This document shows positions 22,695 through 31,225 of a stretch of 50,986 nucleotides of DNA, piece by piece. This DNA comes from a virus: positions 1 through 50,986 of IMG/VR virus record IMGVR_UViG_3300037245_000802; one strand, written 5' to 3'. The translations under genes were made by a program, and so were the position numbers. Within the stretch, counting starts at the first letter, position 1; each line of letters starts with the position of its first letter. The notes under the pieces were generated by a model that worked only from the letters and a program-made list of their open reading frames with translations, was not told the origin of the DNA and did not search any database.

Positions 22695-24071
22695 ATGAAT
22701 CCCGTACTGATTACCAGTCTGATAGACACAGACATGTACAAAATGACGATGATGCAAGCCATGTTTCACAACTACACGTCTGCCCACACCAAGTGGAGAT
22801 TCAAGGCTCGTAGGGGCAATGGATTCCCACAGAATGGCGGGAGCAATCCAGAATTTCTCGTTGCTCTTAATGAGAGCATTGACCATCTCTGCACACTCCA
22901 ATACACCGAAGATGACCTTGAGTATCTGGGAAGCATCACATCCAAAATCGGTAACCGTATTTTCAAGGATGATTTTCTCGAATATCTCAGGCTGTTCAAA
23001 TACAACCGCAAGCACATTGAAGTAACCGTGATGCCTGATGGCTCATTGGATATTACCCTGAATGGTTCGTGGTTGGCTGTGTCTGGATTCGAGGTCCATG
23101 TTCTGGCTATCGTATCTGAGCTTCACAGCATGACCGAATTGCAGGGTGCTAGGATTCCAACTGGCAGAACGTTGCTCAAGGAAAAGATTAATTTCCTCAA
23201 AGAAAGAGCCGCAGAGGGTAAGTTGGGTGGATTCCAGTTCGCTGACTTCGGTACCCGTAGACGCTACAGCTTCGAGTGGCAAGAAAGCGTGTTGCTTGAA
23301 CTGGTCACTGAGATTCCACAATATATCGTTGGTACAAGTAACCTGTACTTTGCACGACAATTCGGGCTGACCCCCATAGGCACAATGGCTCACGAATGGT
23401 TTCAGGCTCACCAACAGTTGGGTGCTCGGCTGGTTGATAGCCAGAAGGTTGCTCTGGATGTATGGGCTAAGGAATACCGTGGAGAACTGGGTATCGCACT
23501 CAGTGACACGTATGGCAATGCCGCCTTCCTGAGAGATTTTGACCTGTACTTCGCCAAGCTCTTTGATGGGTGTAGGCATGACAGTGGTGACCCTGTTGAG
23601 TGGTGTGAAAACCTCATCAACCACTACCGCAAACTGGGCATTGACCCGAAGACCAAGACGGCTGTATTCTCGGATGGATTGACCTTCCAGACAGCGTACC
23701 GACTCTTCTACATGTATAACGCATGGATTAAGGTGAGCTTTGGTATCGGTACCAATCTTATGAATGACATGGGCATTGAGCCTATCAGCATTGTAATGAA
23801 AATGGTCGAACTGAACGGCAAGCCTGTTGCTAAGGTCAGTGATAGCTCAGGTAAGGGAATGTGTGAAGACCCTGAGTATGAACTATACGTTCGGAAAGTG
23901 TTTGACATTGATGCCCCTGCGGTGTATGATTCGGAACCACCTGCGGTTGACTGGGTATGTCAAGGGTGTCACATGACAGGTGGACAGAACATTAACGTTG
24001 GGTTGCCAGAAAAGCGGGAATGCGATGTTTGTCACAGAAACGAAAAATGCTATGAGGTGATAAAGCGATGA
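22695..24071 (+). CDS. pncB: Nicotinate phosphoribosyltransferase
   Basis: 458 aa. The start S-L-I-D-T-D-M-Y-K-M-T-M-M-Q-A and later F-G-T-R-R-R, G-T-S-N, A-H-E-W-F-Q-A-H-Q, R-H-D-S-G-D-P-V-E-W and F-G-I-G-T line up with E. coli PncB, which makes nicotinate mononucleotide from nicotinate and PRPP. It is PncB rather than nicotinamide-specific NadV. A C-terminal extension (about residues 415-455) carries C-x2-C and C-x2-C, a zinc ribbon absent from the E. coli enzyme. Second gene of the operon; ATGA overlap with the Nudix gene. Confidence 0.93.
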   Translation: MNPVLITSLIDTDMYKMTMMQAMFHNYTSAHTKWRFKARRGNGFPQNGGSNPEFLVALNESIDHLCTLQYTEDDLEYLGSITSKIGNRIFKDDFLEYLRLFKYNRKHIEVTVMPDGSLDITLNGSWLAVSGFEVHVLAIVSELHSMTELQGARIPTGRTLLKEKINFLKERAAEGKLGGFQFADFGTRRRYSFEWQESVLLELVTEIPQYIVGTSNLYFARQFGLTPIGTMAHEWFQAHQQLGARLVDSQKVALDVWAKEYRGELGIALSDTYGNAAFLRDFDLYFAKLFDGCRHDSGDPVEWCENLINHYRKLGIDPKTKTAVFSDGLTFQTAYRLFYMYNAWIKVSFGIGTNLMNDMGIEPISIVMKMVELNGKPVAKVSDSSGKGMCEDPEYELYVRKVFDIDAPAVYDSEPPAVDWVCQGCHMTGGQNINVGLPEKRECDVCHRNEKCYEVIKR

Positions 24072-24496
24072 ATGAGAAAGTATATAGAAATCCTTCGCTG
24101 GCGGCTGATGCGGTGGTTATCCGTACCGACAACAGGTATCCAGAAATCCTGTTGATTGAGCGTAAAAATGCTCCTCATGGATGGGCTTTGCCCGGTGGAT
24201 TCGTGGACTACGGAGAAGCGACAGATAAAGCAGCTATCCGTGAGCTTGAAGAAGAAACTGGACTGGTAGCAGAGGAAGCAGAACTCCTATGTGTTGCCTC
24301 TAAACCTGACCGTGACCCACGACAACACGTGGTATCAATTGTCTATCTGATGCTTGGGATTGAAGGTCAAGCTGTTGCCGCTGATGACGCTAAGAATGTT
24401 GGTTGGTTTGACCTTCGCCAACTTCCTGTAATGGCATTTGACCACGAAGAGATTATCAGGAATGAAGTAGGTAGACTGGTGGGGCGGTGGATATGA
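24068..24496 (+). CDS. Nudix hydrolase
   Basis: 142 aa with a full Nudix box: G44-x5-E50-x7-R58-E59-L-x-E62-E63-x-G65-L. It hydrolyses a nucleoside diphosphate linked to another moiety. Its place between pncB and nadD makes ADP-ribose, NADH or a related compound the likely substrate; ADP-ribose pyrophosphatases often share operons with NAD enzymes. Also useful to clear ADP-ribose made by NADase defences (inference). Confidence 0.9.
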   Translation: MNEKVYRNPSLAADAVVIRTDNRYPEILLIERKNAPHGWALPGGFVDYGEATDKAAIRELEEETGLVAEEAELLCVASKPDRDPRQHVVSIVYLMLGIEGQAVAADDAKNVGWFDLRQLPVMAFDHEEIIRNEVGRLVGRWI

Positions 24497-25005
24497 GGAT
24501 AGGAATAATAGGTGGGTCGTTTGACCCCATACATTTAGGTCACATGAGGATGGCTGACGATGCTACCAGAGAGCTTTGCTTGGATGAAGTGTGGTTCGTA
24601 CCATGTACCATTTCAAGGTACGACAAGAACCTTTCCTCTTATGAGGATAGGGTTTGGATGCTACACACGGCAATCAACGAATTCGATAACCCACGACTCA
24701 GGGTTAGTTTAGCTGAACAGGAATTCAGGACTCAAGGCAAGATGTACCCTCTAGCCTTGGCACTGGAAGACAAGTACCCTGAACATGATTTCGTGTACCT
24801 GATTGGTGATGACACTGAACCACTCCTCAAGACTTGGTACAGGGGTGATGAACTTGTGGAGAGATTCGCCTTTACAGTTATACCTAGATGTGGTATATCT
24901 TCTACAAAGGTAAGAGCACACGCCAAGGACATTTCAATATATCCTATTCCGAACGTAGCGGAAGGGGTACACAAAATCATAAGAAGGAGAAGTTTGTATG
25001 TATAA
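24493..25005 (+). CDS. nadD: Nicotinate mononucleotide adenylyltransferase
   Basis: 170 aa. I-G-I-I-G-G-S-F-D-P-I-H-L-G-H (residues 3-17) is the nucleotidyltransferase signature of NadD, and I-S-S-T-K-V-R near residue 138 is its second signature. It adenylates nicotinate mononucleotide to deamido-NAD. ATG 24493 overlaps the Nudix stop (ATGA); an in-frame ATG at 24487 is the alternative. Slightly shorter than the E. coli enzyme. Confidence 0.92.
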   Translation: MRIGIIGGSFDPIHLGHMRMADDATRELCLDEVWFVPCTISRYDKNLSSYEDRVWMLHTAINEFDNPRLRVSLAEQEFRTQGKMYPLALALEDKYPEHDFVYLIGDDTEPLLKTWYRGDELVERFAFTVIPRCGISSTKVRAHAKDISIYPIPNVAEGVHKIIRRRSLYV

Positions 25006-25822
25006 ATTAAGCACAAGATATGGTGAAATGTATATGGTTGCAGTTGCGAAACTGTCAAGTTATATTCGTGACCACGACATCAAGGCTCTGGTCATTGGTA
25101 TCAGTGGTGGGGTAGATTCGGCACTGGTAGCGGCTCTTGCCAAATCAGCAACAGAGTATCCCTACAAAGATATCCCCGTCATTGGTCGCTCTATTACAAT
25201 TGAGAGCAACAAGCCAGAAGAAGTTGCACGTGCCAAGGCGATTGGTGAAGCGTTCTGTAATGACTTCGCAGAGCTTGACCTGACAAAAGCCTACTGTGAT
25301 TTGATTGGTCAGATGGATATGGCTGGTGATGGTTGTACTGACATGGAAGCCAAGATTGCTCTAGGTAACATCAAAGCGAGAATTCGCATGACACAACTGT
25401 ACCACCTTGCAGGTATCAACAAGGGGCTGGTATTGAGCACCGACAACTACACTGAACTGCTACTCGGTTTCTGGACTCTCCACGGTGATGTTGGTGACTA
25501 CGGTATGGTTCAGAACCTCTGGAAGACTGAGGTATATGGGTTGACCAAATTCATTGCCGACATATACCGGAAACTTGACAACGGTGCACCGGCTGAAGCA
25601 CTGGAAAAATGTATTGATGCAGTTCCAACAGATGGTTTGGGAATTACTGATTCAGACCTTGACCAACTGGGAGCTTCCAGTTATAATGAGGTAGACAAAA
25701 TTCTCATTGACTACCTGAATTTTGTTGACAGGATAGACCATCCTGTTATTGACAGGTACGAGAGAACCCACTTTAAGCGGGAAAATCCGGTCAATATCCC
25801 ACGAAAGGAGTTAATACCATGA
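24998..25822 (+). CDS. nadE: NH3-dependent NAD synthetase
   Basis: 274 aa, matching E. coli NadE in length. The PP-loop I-S-G-G-V-D-S (35-41) and later S-T-D-N-Y-T-E-L-L-L-G-F-W-T-L-H-G-D are the ATP and deamido-NAD binding stretches. No glutaminase domain, so ammonia is the nitrogen source. It performs the last step to NAD+. Overlaps nadD and pncA by a few bases. Confidence 0.93.
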   Translation: MYKLSTRYGEMYMVAVAKLSSYIRDHDIKALVIGISGGVDSALVAALAKSATEYPYKDIPVIGRSITIESNKPEEVARAKAIGEAFCNDFAELDLTKAYCDLIGQMDMAGDGCTDMEAKIALGNIKARIRMTQLYHLAGINKGLVLSTDNYTELLLGFWTLHGDVGDYGMVQNLWKTEVYGLTKFIADIYRKLDNGAPAEALEKCIDAVPTDGLGITDSDLDQLGASSYNEVDKILIDYLNFVDRIDHPVIDRYERTHFKRENPVNIPRKELIP

Positions 25823-26337
25823 AAGTTTTAATCGTTGTAGATATGCTGAATGATTTCATTGATGAGAAGGGTGTCTTGTGTCTGGGCGAAACGGGCTTTG
25901 ATATTATTGAGCCTATTGCCGAAAAGATTCAAGAGGCTCGTGATAACGGTGATGTTGTCATCTATCTGAATGACAGTCATGATGTGGATGACGTTGAGTT
26001 TGAACGGTTCCCCGCTCACGCCGTGGCTGATACGTGGGGTGCTGAAGTTATCCCCGAACTGACCCCATTTGAAAGTGACGTTGTTATCTCGAAACAACGT
26101 TACAGTGGCTTCTTCCAAACCTCGCTTGGTGATATCCTTGCCAATATACCTTTCGATGAGGTTGAGGTAACCGGATGCTGCACAAGTATCTGTGTGGCTG
26201 GTACCGTTGAAGAACTGGTCAACCGTGATTACAAGGTGGTTGTTGACCGCAAAGCCGTGGCTGACTTCAATCAGGATGCTCATGCATTCTTCCTTGATTA
26301 CCAACTGCCAAATATTTTTGGTGTCGAAGTAAAATAG
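25819..26337 (+). CDS. pncA: Nicotinamidase (isochorismatase fold)
   Basis: 172 aa. The triad is visible: Asp8 (V-V-D-M-L-N-D-F), Lys92 (S-K-Q-R-Y-S-G-F) and Cys125 (T-S-I-C-V). Metal ligands are Asp52 and His54 (N-D-S-H) and His67 in F-P-A-H-A-V. The metal site favours nicotinamidase over other isochorismatase-fold enzymes. It makes nicotinate from nicotinamide and closes the route to NAD+ with PncB, NadD and NadE. Last gene of the operon. Confidence 0.88.
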   Translation: MKVLIVVDMLNDFIDEKGVLCLGETGFDIIEPIAEKIQEARDNGDVVIYLNDSHDVDDVEFERFPAHAVADTWGAEVIPELTPFESDVVISKQRYSGFFQTSLGDILANIPFDEVEVTGCCTSICVAGTVEELVNRDYKVVVDRKAVADFNQDAHAFFLDYQLPNIFGVEVK

Positions 26338-26341
26338 TTCC

Positions 26342-26370
26342 TTGACATTTGCCCCTGTACGTGAGAGTAT
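26342..26370 (+). promoter_or_regulatory. Early promoter within nested inverted repeats
   Basis: TTGACA (26342-26347), 17-nt spacer, weak -10 GAGTAT (26365-26370). TTGCCCC/GGGGCAA and the outer CCTTGAC/GTCAAGG flank the -10, the outer right arm overlapping AAGGAG of the next gene. Either an operator or a leader hairpin hiding the ribosome binding site. Confidence 0.55.
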
Positions 26371-26399
26371 GGGGGCAACTTTCGTCAAGGAGAAGCACC

Positions 26400-26663
26400 A
26401 TGATTACCAATGATGAATACTGTGGTCTAAAGTTCGCTTTTGATATAACAGAATCACATCCCGCATTTGAGGATGAGGATATCCTGTATGAGAACCTTGA
26501 TTCTCTTGATGACATGGACGGCAAATTGGAATTTGCTGAAACTGATTATGCAGGAGCCAAGATGACTGTTGTGTTTGAATTCGATGGCTCCCCTGACAAA
26601 TTTGAAGATGCCTATTATATTGTTCGTGATTGGATGAACAGCTTATACGAGGAAGACAAATGA
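26400..26663 (+). CDS. Small acidic hypothetical protein
   Basis: 87 aa, strongly acidic, alpha/beta composition. AAGGAGAAG upstream of the ATG and its own promoter. Acidic small phage proteins can mimic DNA or inhibit host proteins; nothing specific is seen here. Confidence 0.65.
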   Translation: MITNDEYCGLKFAFDITESHPAFEDEDILYENLDSLDDMDGKLEFAETDYAGAKMTVVFEFDGSPDKFEDAYYIVRDWMNSLYEEDK

Positions 26664-26767
26664 ATACGCCAAAACCAAGATGTTGTGCTTGTGGTAAATT
26701 GGCTGACTACTGTAAGTTTGGAGCATGGTGGGTGTGTGTAAAATGCTATCCATTCAAAGAGGACTGA
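26660..26767 (+). CDS. Small zinc-ribbon protein
   Basis: 35 aa. C-C-x2-C near residues 8-12 and C-x2-C near 27-30 give a complete zinc ribbon. Starts in an ATGA overlap with the previous gene and ends just before rtcB. Confidence 0.6.
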   Translation: MNTPKPRCCACGKLADYCKFGAWWVCVKCYPFKED

Positions 26768-26770
26768 AAC

Positions 26771-28087
26771 ATGATTGAATTCAACGGGAAATATACTAAC
26801 GCAAAGGTGATGATTGATGAAATCGACAACACCACTGCGGCTCAGATTACTGAGTTCATAAACCACAAGGCGTTCACTAACCCTGTGGCTATCATGCCTG
26901 ACTGTCACGCCGGGAAGGGTGCCGTCATTGGTTTCACTATGGAACTGGGTGACAAGGTTATCCCTAACACCATCGGCGTTGATATTGGATGTGGTATGAA
27001 GTCATTCAACGTTGGCAAGCGTTTATTTGAATCTATCGGGCGCGAACAATTAGATGAGTGGATTCGTGCGTGTGTGCCTTTCGGTACGTCTGTACGCTCC
27101 AAGGTGTCTGATGAGTATTCTTCATCTGATTTCTTTCCTTTGGTTAATAAGAGGCTGGCGAAGATGCGTAACGAATTCCAAGAGCGTTACGATTATCACG
27201 TACCACCTATTACTCTTGATGAACAAGAGTTCAAGGATATGTGCAAAGTCATTGAAGTTGACTACGACAGAGCCATGAGGTCAATTGGAACTTTGGGTGG
27301 CGGTAACCACTTCATTGAGGTTGGTAAGTCTGAGGAAACCGGTGACTATTGGATTACTATTCACTGTGGTTCACGTAACCTTGGAAAGTGTGTTGCTGAT
27401 TTCTGGCAGAGACAGGCACGACTGAAGTGCAATGCCCCCCTGATTTCCAAACAAGAGTGGACCGAACAGGTAAAGGTTCGATGTGAGAAGACTGATTGGG
27501 CGAGAGAAATAGCACGTTATCAAGAGATTTACGGATGTAATAAGGTACCTCGTGGTACTGAGTATCTGGAAGGCTTGGATATGTACATGTATCTGTGCCA
27601 CATGATTGTTGCCCAGACCTATGCAGACATTAACCGTCACGTTATCATGCTTGAAATCTTAGAAGTACTGGATTTGCGTGTAGGCGGTGTTTTGCCCATT
27701 GACATTATTGACTCGGTTCACAACCTGATTGACTTTGATGACTGGACTATCCGTAAGGGTTCTATTCGCTCCTATGAGGGTGAAAGAATGGTTATTCCTT
27801 TCAACATGGAAGACGGTCTGCTGTTCTGCGAGGGCAAGTCTAACGCAGAATGGAACAACTCCGCTCCTCACGGTGCGGGGCGTTTGTTCTCACGTTCACA
27901 TGCAAAAAAGGTGTTGAACTTGGCTGATGCTAAGAGAGACATGGAGAAGGCGGGTGTCTATTCCTCTAACATTCCTCTTGATGAGGTCAAGGATGCATAC
28001 AAAGACCCTGCTATCATTGAGGCGTGTATTGAGCCTACTGCAACTATCATCGACAGGGTAAAGCCTGTCCTCAATATGAAGGATTAG
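26771..28087 (+). CDS. rtcB: RtcB-like RNA ligase
   Basis: 438 aa. Metal and GMP-binding motifs are present: M-P-D-C-H-A-G-K-G-A (about 36-45), G-V-D-I-G-C-G-M (about 73-80), G-G-G-N-H-F-I-E, H-C-G-S-R-N-L-G, and H-G-A-G-R near residue 374. RtcB joins RNA 2',3'-cyclic phosphate or 3'-phosphate ends to 5'-OH ends. It could repair tRNAs cut by host anticodon nucleases. The receiver-domain protein at 10459 belongs to a family linked to cyclic-phosphate ends. Confidence 0.93.
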   Translation: MIEFNGKYTNAKVMIDEIDNTTAAQITEFINHKAFTNPVAIMPDCHAGKGAVIGFTMELGDKVIPNTIGVDIGCGMKSFNVGKRLFESIGREQLDEWIRACVPFGTSVRSKVSDEYSSSDFFPLVNKRLAKMRNEFQERYDYHVPPITLDEQEFKDMCKVIEVDYDRAMRSIGTLGGGNHFIEVGKSEETGDYWITIHCGSRNLGKCVADFWQRQARLKCNAPLISKQEWTEQVKVRCEKTDWAREIARYQEIYGCNKVPRGTEYLEGLDMYMYLCHMIVAQTYADINRHVIMLEILEVLDLRVGGVLPIDIIDSVHNLIDFDDWTIRKGSIRSYEGERMVIPFNMEDGLLFCEGKSNAEWNNSAPHGAGRLFSRSHAKKVLNLADAKRDMEKAGVYSSNIPLDEVKDAYKDPAIIEACIEPTATIIDRVKPVLNMKD

Positions 28088-28091
28088 TAAT

Positions 28092-28301
28092 ATGGATACG
28101 GGTTTTGTTGATGGAAATCTCACCAAGATATGTGTGGGTGACAGAATCCGTACACCCGAAAAGAGTTGTGGGTGTAATTGGCTGATGTGTACTGTTGAAT
28201 ATAATACCGATTGGAGTGCCTATGGTCTGAAGTCTGATGATGGTAGGTGGATAAGTGGTATGGGTATTGTCTGTGGACTTTTCGTGGAGGATAAACGATG
28301 A
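28092..28301 (+). CDS. Small beta-rich protein
   Basis: 69 aa, beginning with a strand-rich segment of the type I-x-V-G-D-R-I and containing C-G-C. An SH3-like barrel is plausible. Unknown function. End overlaps the next start. Confidence 0.6.
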   Translation: MDTGFVDGNLTKICVGDRIRTPEKSCGCNWLMCTVEYNTDWSAYGLKSDDGRWISGMGIVCGLFVEDKR

Positions 28302-28543
28302 TAGATACAAGAAACGGTGAGATACCTGATAGGTTCGTAGACTTCTGTAAAGAGGTCGGACGTTTGGCTCGTGAAATGGATGTAACCAACTGTGATGTGA
28401 AAATCACCCCCGCTTGGAACGATGAGTGGCGCGGAGAGGTCACATGTCATTGGACACGAGGCAGACATGGTGCCGACAGAGACAAACTTACGGTAACCAC
28501 GAGTAGACGCATATATGTAGACCTTGGTGACGAAACTTCTTGA
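28298..28543 (+). CDS. Hypothetical protein
   Basis: 81 aa, alpha/beta composition with many charged residues; ATGA overlap with the previous gene, GGAGG upstream. Unknown function. A promoter begins inside its last codons. Confidence 0.65.
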   Translation: MIDTRNGEIPDRFVDFCKEVGRLAREMDVTNCDVKITPAWNDEWRGEVTCHWTRGRHGADRDKLTVTTSRRIYVDLGDETS

Positions 28544-28568
28544 CTTGTCTGGGTTATGGGTATATTAT
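28540..28568 (+). promoter_or_regulatory. Early promoter centred in an inverted repeat
   Basis: TTGACT (28540-28545), 17-nt spacer, TATTAT (28563-28568). GGGTTAT/ATAACCC (28551-28557, 28575-28581) is centred on the -10. The leader AACGAAAGG matches that of the gene at 20808. Confidence 0.7.
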
Positions 28569-28599
28569 GTACTTATAACCCCAACGAAAGGTAACACCA

Positions 28600-29550
28600 A
28601 TGTACCGATTTGAAAAAGATATCTCATTCGAAGATGCTTGCCAGCACGTACTTGACCACAAACTCTTTGCTCACAACACAGCAGAGGAGATTGTGAAATT
28701 TGCTCGTGAGTATGCCGATGAGAATACCGAAAAAGAAGGCATGTCTATGTTGATGATGCAGATGGGTGACTATGCTATCACTGAAGAGATTCAGGTTGGT
28801 GAGTTGACCGTTGGTGTTATTGGTCATGAGTGCCAAGGAACACACGCATACCAAAAAGACCCTCGCCTCAGAGGGAAGTACAATATCTATAAGGGCAAGC
28901 CTGAGCATTGGGTTAAAGAATCAAACTATGCCGCTCGTGAGGATATCTTGAAAATCGCTCAGGTCTGTGCTGATATCGACATGAACAAATGTGAGGAGGT
29001 CACGGTTGAATTTCCTACTGGTGACCTGTGCATCTCAAACTTCTTCTGTGAAGACCGTGACCACGGCTTTGATGAACTCCCGAAAGACATGAAATACAAG
29101 GAAGAGTTCAGCATCAACAACTCATTTGGTCGTAGGAACACGATGAAGTGGTTGGCTGAGAACAGGGGAATCGCTTACGGTCAGTTGGGCAACACCTCTT
29201 GTCACGTATACAAGGTCAGTGACGATAAGCTGGTAGTTATCGGCAACGATGAATACTACATTGACGATGAAGGATATGAGCAGGAGATGACCATGCCCAT
29301 AGAGTGGGAGAAAGTTGGTGATATCTGTTGTGACGTGTGGAGGTTCGAAGCCGTAGACAAGCAACGTTTTGTTGAGCATGACTTTGACCTCGAAGCATAC
29401 AAGGCTGAGAAGACCCACAAGGAATTCCTTGATGTAACCGTGAATGCTGGTGAGTGGGATATGAAATGCTACTACAAGTACATGTCCGATGATGAGATGG
29501 TTAAGAAATTCGGACACATTGTGTACGCTGAACTGGAAAGGAAAGTATAA
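28600..29550 (+). CDS. Hypothetical protein
   Basis: 316 aa, acidic. Contains several Cys and His residues and an acidic, aromatic C-terminal half. No domain recognised. Good SD (AAAGG), own promoter, and an overlap (TAATG) with the next gene. Confidence 0.75.
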   Translation: MYRFEKDISFEDACQHVLDHKLFAHNTAEEIVKFAREYADENTEKEGMSMLMMQMGDYAITEEIQVGELTVGVIGHECQGTHAYQKDPRLRGKYNIYKGKPEHWVKESNYAAREDILKIAQVCADIDMNKCEEVTVEFPTGDLCISNFFCEDRDHGFDELPKDMKYKEEFSINNSFGRRNTMKWLAENRGIAYGQLGNTSCHVYKVSDDKLVVIGNDEYYIDDEGYEQEMTMPIEWEKVGDICCDVWRFEAVDKQRFVEHDFDLEAYKAEKTHKEFLDVTVNAGEWDMKCYYKYMSDDEMVKKFGHIVYAELERKV

Positions 29551-29759
29551 TGAGTGACCGTGAAGAGTTGATGGATGAACTAGATGCTGGTGTATTCTCT
29601 GGTGACCTGTTGTTCACAGACCTTGAAGCATTCAAGGAGTATGTGGCACGTTGGCAGAGAGCCATTGATGAGCATGAGAAGCACAACTGTAAATGTGGGC
29701 ATGACACATGCGCTGACTGTAAGTGCAACCTCGTAGACGCTGGCTCACTTGACGGATAA
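29550..29759 (+). CDS. Small Cys-rich protein
   Basis: 69 aa. An acidic helical N-terminus and a C-terminal cluster C-K-C-G-H-D-T-C-A-D-C-K-C that probably binds zinc. Unknown function. Confidence 0.65.
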   Translation: MSDREELMDELDAGVFSGDLLFTDLEAFKEYVARWQRAIDEHEKHNCKCGHDTCADCKCNLVDAGSLDG

Positions 29760-29769
29760 GGGATAGACA

Positions 29770-30045
29770 ATGAACTTCGATATCATAGATTTTGTGAGCA
29801 CCACGTTGACAAACGAACCCATTTTGTCCATAATGGTTATTCTACTGGTTGGGTTTCTTCTACAGCTAGGTGTTTCATCTATCGTACTGTCAAAGAGGAA
29901 ACACATACTACAAGAAGAGTATGGGTACAACGATAAACAAATACAATCATTCTACTGGAAAAGCATTATACTGTTTCCCGTGACGTGGTTCCTGTTCCTG
30001 TCACAAGGGTGTAGCTGGTTTGTGCGTAAACTAAAAAGAAGATAA
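29770..30045 (+). CDS. Membrane protein
   Basis: 91 aa with two hydrophobic helices (about 17-40 and 65-80) and a basic C-terminus (K-L-K-R-R), so probably two inner-membrane passes. Function unknown. Confidence 0.65.
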   Translation: MNFDIIDFVSTTLTNEPILSIMVILLVGFLLQLGVSSIVLSKRKHILQEEYGYNDKQIQSFYWKSIILFPVTWFLFLSQGCSWFVRKLKRR

Positions 30046-30065
30046 TATACTGAAACCGGAGAAAT

Positions 30066-30605
30066 ATGAACGAACAGCGACAAATATCAAGAAACAATGG
30101 CAGGATGTTGTATATATCGGGAGAGATAAACGAGTTAACAGCACGTGATATTAACGTTGAAATGTTGGGAATGCAAAGGGATGACCCTCTGGAAGATATC
30201 ACGATAATCGTGGATACGTATGGTGGTGATATGTTTGCATCATTTTCAATTGTGGACATGATGGAACTCATCACTTGTGACATCATAACTATCTGTGTAG
30301 GCAAAGCATTCTCAGCAGGACAGTTTATCTTCAGCACAGGAGCAAAGGGTAAACGTTTTATGTCACCTCATGCTAGACTCATGCTACACAATCCCATAGC
30401 TGGTTACGTGGGTTCGGTTCCAGATATTGAGATTGAGGTCGAAGAAATTCAAAAGAGCCGTGACCTGTTCGTGAACCACATCTCCTCCCGCTCACATCTG
30501 AGTCCTGAAGAGATTAAACAGTTGATTCAAAGGAATGCCTATCTTGACGCTTCACAGGCTATAGAGATGGGTTTCGCTGACGCAATATTAACGAGTATTA
30601 GATAA
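30066..30605 (+). CDS. ClpP-like serine protease
   Basis: 179 aa. The ClpP fold is clear: D-T-Y-G-G-D (about 50-55), K-A-F-S83-A-G as the nucleophile site, M-L-H108-N-P as the His site. The expected Asp site reads R-N-A-Y-L, where E. coli ClpP has R-D-R-F-L, so the third catalytic residue is Asn. Standalone phage ClpP-like proteases may act as head-maturation or effector proteases, but it lies among early-type genes here. SD CGGAG. Confidence 0.85.
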   Translation: MNEQRQISRNNGRMLYISGEINELTARDINVEMLGMQRDDPLEDITIIVDTYGGDMFASFSIVDMMELITCDIITICVGKAFSAGQFIFSTGAKGKRFMSPHARLMLHNPIAGYVGSVPDIEIEVEEIQKSRDLFVNHISSRSHLSPEEIKQLIQRNAYLDASQAIEMGFADAILTSIR

Positions 30606-30621
30606 ACAAAAGGAGGTTGAC

Positions 30622-30855
30622 ATGAAAGTTTTAGGAGTTCTATTGATATTAGCTGGTATTGGTATTGGTCTTTATTTTGGGGTATGGTGGGCATTCGTTG
30701 GTGGCATCATTCAAATCATTGAACAGGTTCGAGCCGAACACTTGGACGCAATGATGGTTGCTACAGGCATTGCCAAGGTTATGTTTGCTGGATTAATCGG
30801 TTGGGGGGCTGGTGCCATTTGCCTCATCCCCGGTGCAGCACTATTGAATAGGTAA
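30622..30855 (+). CDS. Small membrane protein
   Basis: 77 aa, two long hydrophobic, Gly-rich segments separated by a short charged loop. AAGGAGGT precedes the ATG, a strong SD. Unknown function. Confidence 0.7.
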   Translation: MKVLGVLLILAGIGIGLYFGVWWAFVGGIIQIIEQVRAEHLDAMMVATGIAKVMFAGLIGWGAGAICLIPGAALLNR

Positions 30856-31004
30856 TGAGAAGAGTAACAGTAAAAAGAGATAACAAGAAGGTTTCGGTTT
30901 TCGTGGGTGAGGTTGACCAAAATGGTCAGTATGATGTGCTTCACCTCACGGAAGCCGAAGCCGCACTGGTCTTCATGCATTTAAGGAATCTATTAAACCA
31001 GTAG
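30855..31004 (+). CDS. Small hypothetical protein
   Basis: 49 aa, basic N-terminus then a helical segment. Start overlaps the previous stop (TAATG). Unknown function. Confidence 0.55.
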   Translation: MRRVTVKRDNKKVSVFVGEVDQNGQYDVLHLTEAEAALVFMHLRNLLNQ

Positions 31005-31023
31005 GTTATAAGGAGTATAAGTT

Positions 31024-31206
31024 ATGATGGTAGTCATATTTATGGTTGTAGCATTGGTTTTTGATGTTGGGGGTTATCTTACATCAACGGACGCAGAGAG
31101 AGCAATGCACAATGAAGCTAGGCAAAGACAAGTAGATACGTGTCTTGAACACACGAATGATTATTCACCTGAAGCAGAAGAATGCACAGACATGTATGGC
31201 CGATAG
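31024..31206 (+). CDS. Small exported or membrane-anchored protein
   Basis: 60 aa. A hydrophobic N-terminal helix (residues 1-18) is followed by a hydrophilic part with two Cys that could pair in the periplasm. AAGGAG upstream; start is ATG 31024 or 31027. Confidence 0.6.
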   Translation: MMVVIFMVVALVFDVGGYLTSTDAERAMHNEARQRQVDTCLEHTNDYSPEAEECTDMYGR

Positions 31207-31225
31207 CGGAGGTTGAAATAGAATA

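Noticed and set aside
23043-23624. 193-codon open frame on the minus strand
   Set aside because: Lies entirely opposite pncB, whose motifs are unmistakable.
22695-24071. Nicotinamide phosphoribosyltransferase (NadV) as first guess for this gene
   Set aside because: The N-terminus and the central motifs follow bacterial PncB, and the presence of NadE and a nicotinamidase fits the acid route.
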